A DNA stretch of 64,000 nucleotides, taken from Armillaria gallica. Taxonomy: Eukaryota > Basidiomycota > Agaricomycetes > Agaricales > Physalacriaceae. The DNA is taken from contig JBANDB010000001.1 in the NCBI GenBank assembly GCA_037576215.1, positions 5,518,001 through 5,582,000 on the forward strand, written 5' to 3'. This document shows, piece by piece, positions 54,651 to 64,000 of this stretch. The notes under the pieces were generated by a model, which was not told the origin of the DNA, did no database searches, and worked only from the letters and a program-made list of their open reading frames with translations. Position 1 is the first letter of the stretch. The number at the start of each line of letters is the position of its first letter. A program made the position numbers and the translations under genes.

Positions 54651-55160
54651 AAACAACTGGCTAACAGCTGTCCAAACAGGTAAAACGAGGGTACTGCTGT
54701 CAAGAAACCTGTTTAGAAGCTACAAAAGTACAGTATAGATTGAGTGGACATAGGATAGCAACCCTCTCCTCGCGAAAGTCTTTGGTACTCCCTGCGCAGC
54801 CCACAGCCTTTGGGCATGCAGATTAAAAAAAACTTTCATTTCGATCCCGAATACGTGAACGTGAATCATGGTGAGTACTTGAATGTGCATACTGAAGCGA
54901 AATGCTTACCATGTGGTTGTCGAAGGTTCCTATGGATCTCTTCCTCGATGACTGGTACACTGCTCTATCCGACATGATCAAAGCGATTCCGGAATTGTAC
55001 ATGCGATGAAGCTACCAGTGTAGGCTCATCGCTGGTAATGTGAGAAAGTCCCCAGCTTGATCGGAGTCAGGGATGTAGCGGATGTTCAAGAATAAGCGGC
55101 TAGTAAAACATGTATGACACAGAGATAAGTTTAAGTAAAGTTTGTGAAATCAAATCCCCA
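54651..55160. other. no gene recognised
   Basis: Weak readings only. Nothing supported. Confidence 0.3.
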
Positions 55161-55164
55161 CAAA

Positions 55165-55982
55165 CTAACAATGCTCTTGCGTGACCGGTAGATTGCCGGT
55201 ATGATTGCCGGTATAGCCGCCAGAAGTAGACTGAGCACACATGGTGGCTGTGTACTGCGGGCGCTTGGATGGGCAGGTGGGCATTTCTGGTATATGAGTG
55301 TGCTCCGTCAACTGATCCAGAATAGTTTTCAGATTCGCATGTAATGTACAATCAAATGGTATGAATATAATACAATCAAATGGTATGAGATAAAACACGG
55401 TCCCTGCGTATACTGCTTTTATGAAGAAATATTGGTATCATGGGGGGACAGGTTGATATGATCATGACTAGTGAGTTAACGGTGAGTGGATACCGATGCC
55501 AATGCTTGAGATAAAGATTACTTACCTTGACCTCAGTGGACAAAATGATACTGTGCCCTGAACGCTCCAAATGATAGATAAATGTCCGCGCCAACAATGC
55601 AAACATCGCCATTCTCGAGGTCGGTGAGCTGGACGACGATAGATAGGTGCTCCCCAAAATCATGTCCCATCGAGACGCTAAGATTTCCTCTCGAGAGAAC
55701 GACCTCAACCCTTAACAAGGAGCCTTCCACGTCGATGTACCCTACGACAGTCACCCGGCTGCCCAAGCGTGCAAAGGTAAGCTGCTGTGGGTAGGATGGT
55801 TTGGAGTCTCGTGTCAAGGTCGTAGTCGGTGATGCCGGTTGCGCGTCGAGAATAGCGGGCGAGAGATTGTCGCTACGCCAGAGGATTGAGGAGAATTGAG
55901 GAGGGAAAGACAGCGCATCTACATACAGCTCAATTTCCTCGAACGAGCTAGTTGCATGGTGTTCGTCGTTGGTGTTGCTCAT
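55165..55982 (-). CDS. hypothetical protein with partly duplicated first exon
   Basis: Starts MSNTNDEHHATSSFEEIELY at 55982 and runs through 'LTFARLGSRVTVVGYIDVEG' and 'VVQLTDLENGDVCIVGADIY' to 55533. A further frame at 55398-55165 may follow an intron ('TLHANLKTILDQLTEHTHIP'). There is no known domain. The first 30 or so codons recur upstream at 56154-56040 (MSNANDEPQATHSFEDIELY). Confidence 0.35.
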
Positions 55983-56210
55983 GCTTGTAGGACATTGTCA
56001 GTTTGACATCTGACAAAACAACCGTCGCATACCTGACGATGTCGCTACGCCGGAGCTTTGAGGAGCTTTGAGGTGGGAAGGACAGAGCAGATACATACAG
56101 CTCAATGTCCTCAAATGAGTGAGTGGCTTGGGGTTCGTCGTTGGCATTGCTCACACTTCTGGGACACCGTCAGTTCAACATCTGACAAAAAAACCATCGC
56201 ATACCTGACG
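55865..56210. repeat. imperfect tandem duplication, unit about 170 bp
   Basis: 'gtcgctacgcc' at 55870 recurs at 56042. 'tacatacagctcaat' at 55920 recurs at 56092. 'gttcgtcgttgg' at 55960 recurs at 56133. 'catctgacaaaa' at 56010 recurs at 56179. The unit covers the first exon of the gene at 55982 and its upstream region. Confidence 0.8.
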
Positions 56211-56389
56211 ATTTCGTGGCCGATTGCAAGGATGATGATGGAGGACGAGAAAAGCTGTGTGGGCATGGGAGTCATATGCCGCTGGCACGTTGGCGTCATC
56301 GCCAGCTGGGCTTATGCAGAATCACTTAGTGGAGACGTCCTTGCACCTCCTGCAGAGACGTCTCTATACCAACTGTTTTCAGCTCAGAA

Positions 56390-57190
56390 ATAGAATTGTT
56401 ATATGATCACAATTGATTGAATTTAGGATTTCTAATTAAAAAAGGAGTTCAGGCACTGTCCATGTGGTGGCGATGCAGGCCCTGTTGCAAATTGCAAAGC
56501 CACCGTGGGGCATCTCCACCACAACTCCCTCTCTCCTTTTCTGCCATGACTTCCAAGACATGTCCTCTCGTCCTCTCATTCCTCTCATCCTCTCATAATC
56601 TTATTGGCACGTCTGCCGCTGTCGTACGCCCCATGCTCAAGACTCGATGGATTCTCGTAGATGAAGCTCGCGTTGGCTGGTCTGACAGGTATGTGCTTGA
56701 TGCCCCATGCTTCTGTTGCAATCTAACTCTTTTTTCTTCACTTGATAGCTACACTAATGCTTCAAGGTCAGCAGTGTAGCGATACTCAAGACTTGTCCAC
56801 TTTAGGCGAGGGATTGCTGTCGATGAGGTGGCGGAATACAAGGTGGGTTTTACTTTCTTCTCTCTTTCTGCTTTTGCTCATCATGTTGCGCAGTGAAACG
56901 TCAGTTATCTCGAGGTATTTGCCCTGAAAACACCGCCTGTTACACAGATGGATCCATTTCTATTTGACACATACTGACTGCATCCTTCGGTTTTGCTGAA
57001 GGTGTTTCCTGTACTACATGCTATCGCCCACCTGTTACACAGGCGGATCCTCTCTGTTTGACATCGATAACAAATCCGAATTAACTCTAAAGACGACTAC
57101 AAATTGGGTGGTAGAGCCTGGCCCAAAGGTGACAGGATCGAGGTCATGATAGTGAGCCCATGAATCCAACGCAAACGGCAGTATTCCATC
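56390..57190. other. no intact gene; motif shared with retrotransposon
   Basis: A possible short exon at 56550-56690 (MTSKTCPLVLSFLSSSHNLI) has no known domain. 56931-57010 and 57027-57065 hold copies of the 80-bp motif seen at 34246-34325. Confidence 0.4.
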
Positions 57191-59100
57191 CATCAGTCGA
57201 CATCTGGTACGACCGCATTCAGTCGAGCATCAAACTGGACCAACTGCTCTGGGGAGAAGGGGTTATTGGGCAGTTCGCAAGCAACGTAGGCCAGGTTTCG
57301 AGGAACTGAACCGTACCAACAGATACTACACGTTAGCCATCGTCGACTGTCTACTGGGATATAACGCACCACTGTCAAGAGCCTCAATACAGACACGTTG
57401 ACGAGCCTGCAGCTGCCATAGCATGTCTTCGTTGAGTCCCATATTAGGAACAGCTGCAAAGGGAGTGACACGACGAGGATCATCAGCTGTAAGATGTTCA
57501 AGTCCACGAGCACCATGGAGAAGCTGACTTTCCATCCACATCTGGAGAGGAGAGGCTCGGCATCCCTTGAGGGACATCTTATGGTTATTCCAGTGCTCGG
57601 CCCAGGTGTTGGCGTCGGAATCGATATGCGCCAGGAAGAGATGGTGCAGGAGCCAGATATGTCAGTTGAGGTGGGGATTCAAAGAGTGGTGATGTTCGAG
57701 GCTCTGAAAAAATATTTTCCACTTATTGGAAAAGCCGGTATTGGTGTTGACCCACATTCGCTCAACGTGAGTGTTATGGACTGATCTGAGAAGACGGTGA
57801 GTAGAGGGAGATGGGTGGGAAAGAAAGCTGACCGGCCCCAGATATATGAACCACGGGAAACTCCCCGATAATTCTCCATCCATTGGGCGACGTATAGGTT
57901 CTCAAGACCACAATCACCTCGGATACGACTGGGTACTCCCCACCGGAGGGTGGTGTCGAGGAAGAGCTGAAGGACACTGACGGGTCGGTTGTTGTTGTGT
58001 GCATGGATACCGACTGCAGCGCAGGCGCAACCGTCCACAAACAGGTGCAGAACGACTTTCCATCGGATAAGATCTATGGGGGAAGCCTATTAGCAGGATG
58101 CACACAGGGGAAGAAAAAACTGACTGTGATTGCCGTCATGATGCCAATACGAATTGGCTCCTGGAACATGGTAGGCCGTACGAGCGACTGGCCGTCGACA
58201 AAATGGAGGAGGAGGACCATGTACGCGAAGGCGGGAAGCATCAATACGATCCCGTGAAACTCATAATCCCTGACTGATAAGGGCGCCGGAGATCAGGCCG
58301 CGACCATAATTTGGATAGTCCTGGAGAATGGCGGCCATGACAGTGTCAAGTTCTTCATCACTGAGAGATGACATGGTGGGAAGGGACGAATGGTGGCGAT
58401 AATGGGCTCTGCCGGTTTCATCAATGAAATCGAGTTGATGCGGAGCAAGGCCGTGAGGAACGAAGCCCCATCCAAGTTGGTAGCGCTGTATGGTTCGTGG
58501 GTGAAACCCAAGAAGTGTGGCAATTTTGGCAGCGGAACCATGGCCATAGCTTTCAGTGAGTGCATGCAAATTCTGCCTGTCGATGGCAGCACGTGGACGG
58601 CCGCCTCAACCAGTATACTGGAGGGATCTCTGGACAAGAATAGACGGCTGTTTGGGAGGATCGGAGGAGGTTAGGGCGGCCTCCTGTAGGAGGTGACGGA
58701 TATTGTGTATACCAACGTCGATGTTGGAACGAGAGGTGGTATCAAGCAGGTTTCGATGCTGGGGGACGACAACAATTGAAAAATATATGAGCAAGACGAA
58801 TGTGCGGACTAATGCTAGGACGTACCAGTCGATACACATTTTCGAAATGAGCGACCTCGTTGGTTTGGAGATGCAGCCGATGGGGGTCGCCTCGACCAGC
58901 TTGAACGACCTGGTTCACAGAATGGGTGAGAAGTCCCCAAGAAGTTGCCAGCTGGCTGAGAATGACGGAGACATCTACAGGCATTGCATGAAGAGAAGAT
59001 GGGCCGGGCGTGCATTGGGGACAGGATGGTGGTCGGAAAATGTACCTTTGCGACCATGTGATCATAACACGCGCGGCGAAGCCTGAAACAGGAGAGATGT
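57190..59100 (-). CDS. integrase-core (rva_4-like) DDE protein
   Basis: Minus strand, several exons. The upstream part has 'VNQVVQAGRGDPHRLHLQTN'. A helix-turn-helix-like exon (58569-58261) reads 'SAAKIATLLGFHPRTIQRYQ', then 'YPNYGRGLISGALISQGL'. The catalytic core follows: YHVPGANSYWHHDGNH (first D), an intron (58102-58074), 'DLIRWKVVLHLFVDGCACA', then RGDCGLEN (second D) and, after another intron, NTHVERMW (E). Next comes 'FSNKWKIFFQSLEHHHSLNP', the family's characteristic block. This matches the integrase-core proteins multiplied in Agaricomycete genomes. Whether they are transposases or domesticated is unknown to me. I found no terminal repeats around it. All three acidic residues are kept. 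Confidence 0.75.
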
Positions 59101-59329
59101 AAAACGATAATCCTGATAATCACAGCCAAGCCAACAATTTGATTGTGTGCCGGCATGTAAAGGGGCTGACTTCAGGAAAGGTCCTTGTAAATCGGTAATA
59201 AGCGTGATGGAGGCGTGACAATAGGACACGGAATGCCACTGAAGGCCACGAATGGGCACTGCGTTCGGAAGCATGTTTGCCATGGGTGTGCACGATTCTT
59301 TGAGTACAGAAAAGTGATGGTAGGTGATG

Positions 59330-59520
59330 CGTTTGTGTACTGTAATATAGATTATAAGACGTCTTTATGCCGTGGCCATGAATGGCCACGAATAGCCACC
59401 AGTGACCAGTCGTGGTCACCAAAGGCCACGGGATGCCACGGGATTCCACTGATGACCACCGGCTACCACGGAAAAAGGTGGGTTTTGTCCAAGGAAGCTG
59501 CAGATACCACAGAGTCGAGT
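59330..59520 (-). repeat. dispersed CCRTGG-rich repeat, inverted relative to 9655-9990
   Basis: Array of degenerate units such as 'ggccacgaatggccacg' and 'ccacgggatgccacggg', with the 'ttttgtccaagg' edge at 59486-59499. It is related to the block at 9655-9990 on the opposite strand. Confidence 0.6.
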
Positions 59521-59818
59521 ACTCCCATGAACGATTGATCGTACTTCGCCAAGAAAACCGCTCAGATACGTACAGTACGGCGCGTTGTTAGAGGTATGCA
59601 GTGTCGTTTACGTGACAAGTATCTATTCATTAGCAAAATTCATCTAGGTGCTGCATTACCTGTCACGGTGAGCAATTGAAAGCAGGTCGGTTGGACAGGC
59701 ATTTGAAGAGAGGCCAAGAGCGATATCACAAATTTAGAAGCGTATATTTGGGTAGGTCTATCAGAACACGGTTGGGTGGATCTCAGTGGCTGCTGGCGCG
59801 ATATATAACCTGATTCCT

Positions 59819-62800
59819 CTATACCCTGATAGATAAATGTATAACCAATGAAAGAACAATGATATGAAGCGCAATGAGTACCACAATCAGCATATTCTGT
59901 GCATGAGAGGCGGGCGGCTCATTCTCAGCTCGTTGATGCGAAATTGAGGTAGCGTCCTTACTGTCCATATAGTCATGGACAGGCGCTGGCAATGCGATTT
60001 GGTTGATCTCGAAGTCTGTACTTTTTTAGCAGAGAGCGCAAGCACAAGATACTAGATCTTCACTTACCGGGAGAGGCTCCAACTGAATTTTCAAAAATCT
60101 CCATGCGAGGAAGGTCAAAATACTCGCATATATCTGCACCCTCGAGTGCAGGATCAAACCCGCACATGGTGTTTATCTCAACGCTTGTTGAAAATGTCTT
60201 TTTCGGTACGCGGTACTGGCGTGCATAAGCGCATAAGCTGACTTTGATTCCGAAAAGAGCTCCCGCTTCTTCGACGCATATCTCATTAGATAGATTCAGA
60301 TCACAAAACCAATGAATGATGGGCCAGGAAATTTTGTTGGATTGTGAATCAAGACGAGGTTCACAGACTGTGAGTGAGAGGGCAAATGCATATTCGCTGT
60401 CTGCCATGAAAGTGTCCAGTAACTGGAAGGGGTCCGGGAAACATGGCATTATGTGGAGGGAAAAGGACACATCTTGACACACTAAATTGGTCAGTATAGT
60501 ATTTGTGAGTTCCTCTAATATGCTTCACCAACCTCCGATGTATTTCATGTTGTGCACCCTGGGATCAATGCCCCTTACGTTCTGAGAAGAGGACAATGAC
60601 AGCCGCGGAGCTTGTGCAAACAACGAGCGCACCATCTGTCGTGATTGTGTACAATGTTTGGGTGTTGAGACGTCCCGGGGGGATATCACAAGATGATTTT
60701 CTTGAAAGACCGACAAGTAACGAAGAGTAGTAAATGATCCACTGAACGGGCGAAGTCAGCAGAGAGCACACGCAAATATACACATCCGAGATCATACCTG
60801 CACATTGGAAACGGCGTTGTATGCCTCTTATCATGCACTTCCCATGCCATTGCCTGTTCAGTCAGCTGAACTGGTATCTTGCCGATTACCAAAGAGTCCA
60901 CATGAGACGCTAGCAGCTCTGTCCGCGTAGATACGCTGCCTGGGCCATAGGGGCATTGGAGTTCAACAGGGTTGTATATCAACGTATACTCCCACAAGAT
61001 AGCACCTATGAGACGATAAAGGGAGTCATAAATGTCTATGAGATGGTTTTTTTCCAAACTCGTACTACGACACATCAGCGAGTTGCAATCCCTGATGGAG
61101 TCAGAGAGTGGTGTGTCTGGAGCCATCCATTGTCGGTAGAATCCCATGTGCGGAATGACTACGCTGTCTGCGCCATTCTGAGTTAAATCCACCAGATAAC
61201 GGCAAAGATAATATCGAGACGAGAATCCCACAAACACGATTCGGCCTCGTTCATTGATATACACGTTACTGAGGTCACCACCCTTTTAAGCATCAGCTGT
61301 TAGTCCGTACATGTATCATTTCAAGGCAATTACTCACAAATACCCCGTTGGTCCAACCCTGGGGAGATTCGTGGTAAAGCCTACCGAGATAATCTGAAGT
61401 AGACTAGTTTGACTATGATTCAAGATTGATATCCAAACAATCAGGATATGCAGTACCTCTAAATCATTGAACTACAGAGAGCACATAATTTGGGTGGCAT
61501 CTACAGAATATTTCGGAGCAGCACACCAATTGAATATGGAAGTGCAATGACTGAACCGCAGTCAAGGACTCGCTGTAGTCGTTGATTGAGTCTCGTGTAG
61601 TGCCTCCAGACAGGCATAAGCTTAAAACAAATAAACTATGATTATCGTTACCATGCAGTATAATCGCAGGAAAATCCGAAGACCTGCATACACCAAATAT
61701 CTGGGCAACATTTTGGTGTCTAGACCATAAGATTAATGTTGCACAAACACTGATTGACGAAATGTCGTAGGGGTACTTAAGATTAATTAGTCTCTCGATG
61801 ATTTTATGGAATGGCTAGAGGACACCTGAGCATTAGGGATGAGGCAGAGCTGATACAACTCACTTTCATGATATCTTGTTCGTTAATATTGCCGTGGCCC
61901 TGGGGACGTCGATATACACGAACAATTTTTGGTGCGTTACTGCCATCAACGTCGGCATTATAATCAGAAAACACTTTGTCAGGTGGGTAAAGGCAATCTG
62001 AATGGAAAAGCTCCTTCAAATAGATATCCCCGGGAAGGACATCTCGAATCTGCAATAAGGCAACGATCAACCGATGGTCCTCATATGAGAAGATTGAAAG
62101 TACAAATCCTTTATACAAGCCCCGTTCCTTCAATGTCTGGACATCCGCGCTAAGCTTGTCGGCTTTCCTGCTCTGCGATACACCCCATGTGCGTATTTCT
62201 TCGCATATGCTGTTCGCATGCTTGTCAATATTAGATATGGTATTCTGTCGCGACGTCTCGATGGCACTAGCAAGAGTGTCTGTATTGGTCCTCAATCCAT
62301 CTTTGACGTCTGAAATAGCAAAATGCGAGTCGATCGCGGTGCGAATCTGTTAATGAACGGTAAGTGTATCGTAACAAAGTCTCAAGATGCAGTATGTACC
62401 AGAAAATCGCCCTTGATCTCGCGCACGCGTTCCTGGTAACCATTGATAGCGTCGTAAACACTCTTTGCCTTCGAGAAGCGCTTGATCCCACGGGACTTGC
62501 GTTGGGTGCTGTTCAATTCAGAAATCAAGTCCATCAAGTATCTAAAAGATGCTTTGTTAGCGAGGATTCAGAACCTGTTTGCGCTTACCCACACTTCAAG
62601 CTCTGCACAAACATCACGGAAGCGAAGAGCGCTACTTTCTCCGTGTTCTGCAACGGTATTCTGAACCATCTCGATCGTCTTTCCTATATTGTCCGCTAAA
62701 TCTAGCAGATCCTCGTTATTCTTGCCAGCTTTCTGCAATCCCAGGTTAACGACGATACAACACGAAGCGGAGGCTTGTCACGTACTTCAATGGTCTCCAG

Positions 62801-62917
62801 TACCAGTACAGCGCATCCACAAAGGCCTTTGATGTACGGAAACGGGGCCAATTCGCCTGCGGCCACGCCAAGCTTAGCAATATTAATCCAAGTTTCCAGA
62901 TTGGATGGTCGAGTCAT
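59819..62917 (-). pseudogene. MLKL-NTD-like / degenerate kinase-like gene, right copy, one in-frame stop
   Basis: Full-length second copy of the gene at 1-2622. ATG at 62917 (MTRPSNLETWINIAKLGVAA). Exons follow with 'NNEDLLDLADNIGKTIEMVQ', 'ELNSTQRKSRGIKRFSKAKS', 'TSRQNTISNIDKHANSICEE', 'IRDVLPGDIYLKELFHSDCL' and 'RHQNVAQIFGVCRSSDFPAI', then the conserved region at 61270-60830, and 'VCQDVSFSLHIMPCFPDPFQ' (60482 down). The last exon reads 'INQIALPAPVHDYMDSKDAT' and ends in a hydrophobic helix (MLIVVLIALHIIVLSLVIHL) before TAG at 59821-59819. This suggests a C-terminal membrane anchor. A TAA near 61287 stands where the left copy has TCA, so this copy is probably dead. Apart from that the frame is well kept. 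The kinase similarity is only an N-lobe-like patch. Confidence 0.65.
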
Positions 62918-63169
62918 GGTGGACGGATATTCGTTGTTGATTGCGCTCGAAACAAGGGAGTAGATATGGGCACTTACTTAGGGTGCCGCGGAAGGACGGT
63001 AGTGATAGTAAGAGGACAAGCACCGCACTCACTGGGCGCTTATTTTGTGGAGTTTTGAATTACCACACGGATCACTTCATATAGCTGAGCAAAGCAGTAT
63101 ATACAGCATGGGTGCCAACACGGCGTTCATGACGTTAAAGGATACTGACGTGGCGGATGAAACACTACC

Positions 63170-64000
63170 AAGCGTCTATCAGTAAAGTCCTCGATACTGA
63201 ATCGGCCATATCCCGAAGAACCGCTTTGGAAAATTCAGTGATGAACTTGAGCCGCTATATGTGAGTAAAAAGCTCACCCCAGTCCGATAAGGCCTAGGAA
63301 TGACTCTGCATGAATCGTGGAGCCGTTAATGTTGGCATAACCTGAGTTTTGTGAGGAACCGTCAAGTTAGAGGTGCCCATTAGCTTCACCTGTTCGAATT
63401 CGAGGTGTCAGCTTCTCTGCAGCACCTAAATCCGACGTCCACAGAGATGAAGAAAGCGTCTAATCGGACATATTAGCGAGTTCTATGGCCTCATCGATCG
63501 TGTCAAAGGTCGTAATTGAAAGCTCTATGATACCGGTTAGAAACTGGACATCCATGTGTCGCTAAATCTCCTACCTGGACCAAACGCTTCCCGCTCCCAC
63601 AGCCTAGTGCCGGTTTAACGCCAGTGAACACATGCGGCTGTATCACGGAGCCATCCCTGGTGACATCCCCTACGAGGACCTGCGCTCCCTCTCCGATCGC
63701 CTCGCGGAACATACTCAGTACATTCTCTGCAGAAGGCTGGGAGAACAAAGCGGAGATCTTAGCGGTCGGGTCCGTATATGGATCTCCGGCTTTCAGAGAT
63801 TTGCAGAGCCCGCAGATCTTCTCTATCAGAGCGTCGGATGCACCCCGTTGCACAAGGACTCGGCTGGTGGACATGCACACTTGGCCCGAGTAGATGAGGG
63901 CTCCGGATACGATACCTTTCGCAGCCGCGTCTATATCAGCATCGTCGAGGACCTGTGGAAGAATTTTGAGGGAACGCTGTATAACCTGAAGGTGAACAGT
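63170..64000 (-). pseudogene. aldehyde dehydrogenase, C-terminal part (right copy; cut by window edge)
   Basis: Minus strand from the window edge: 'VLDDADIDAAAKGIVSGALI', then YSGQVCMSTSR with the catalytic Cys, then 'ALIEKICGLCKSLKAGDPYT' and 'QPHVFTGVKPALGCGSGKRL'. After an intron comes ELSITTFDTIDEAIELANMSD, the usual ALDH block. It is followed directly by TAG (63459-63461 region), then 'SSLWTSDLGAAEKLTPRIRT', 'GYANINGSTIHAESFLGLIG' and 'SGYGRFSIEDFTDRR'. The whole C-terminal half is therefore recognisable. The in-frame TAG and unclear later junctions mark it as decaying. It sits upstream of the MLKL-like gene on the same strand, the same order as at the left end of the window. Confidence 0.82.

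Noticed and set aside
1..64000. CRISPR arrays, tRNA or rRNA genes, bacterial-type operons
   Set aside because: No regularly spaced short repeats, tRNA cloverleaf or rRNA signature was seen. Introns and gene families are eukaryotic.

Overview
The window looks like a gene-poor, transposon-rich accessory region of a mushroom-forming basidiomycete (Agaricomycetes likely; genus not determinable). The reasons are short introns (about 45-65 bp) with GT..AG ends and CTAAC/CTAAT branch sites, and protein families I know mainly from Agaricomycetes: AAA ATPases with an N-terminal region of the DUF7025 kind, integrase-core proteins of the rva_4 kind, MLKL-NTD-like genes, and long uncharacterised lineage-expanded families.

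Layout. (1) 1-3240: minus-strand gene with an MLKL-NTD-like start, followed by an aldehyde dehydrogenase remnant. The same two-gene segment recurs in the same orientation at 59819-64000, so related copies bracket the window. (2) 4747-8077: a complete Tc1/mariner element (85-bp inverted repeats, TA target site, intact four-exon DD34E transposase) that also carries an opposite-strand gene encoding an AT-hook protein. (3) 10325-30000: decayed or uncharacterised host genes, including a HECT-like gene, two long mushroom families, two RING-type genes and a possible F-box/LRR gene. Several are broken by stop codons that C-to-T changes would explain. (4) 30384-51294: a clean six-exon host gene split by a very large Ty3/gypsy LTR retrotransposon (32091-50758). 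(5) 51900-54650: AAA ATPase. (6) 57190-59100: integrase-core gene. (7) 59819-64000: second copy of the flanking segment.

The most unusual object is the retrotransposon. Its gag and pol lie on the minus strand. Between the end of pol and the 3' LTR it carries two intact, intron-containing genes on the opposite (plus) strand, and each encodes a cysteine pattern fitting the fungal Zn(II)2Cys6 spacing. Gag and pol share one frame, separated only by a TGA followed by CTA, a known readthrough context. The 5' LTR contains an inverted solo LTR of the same family, and both insertions are flanked by ACGT. Its polypurine tract occurs twice. The Tc1/mariner element with an AT-hook partner gene is the second notable object.

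All family calls come from reading motifs by eye. No database search was possible.
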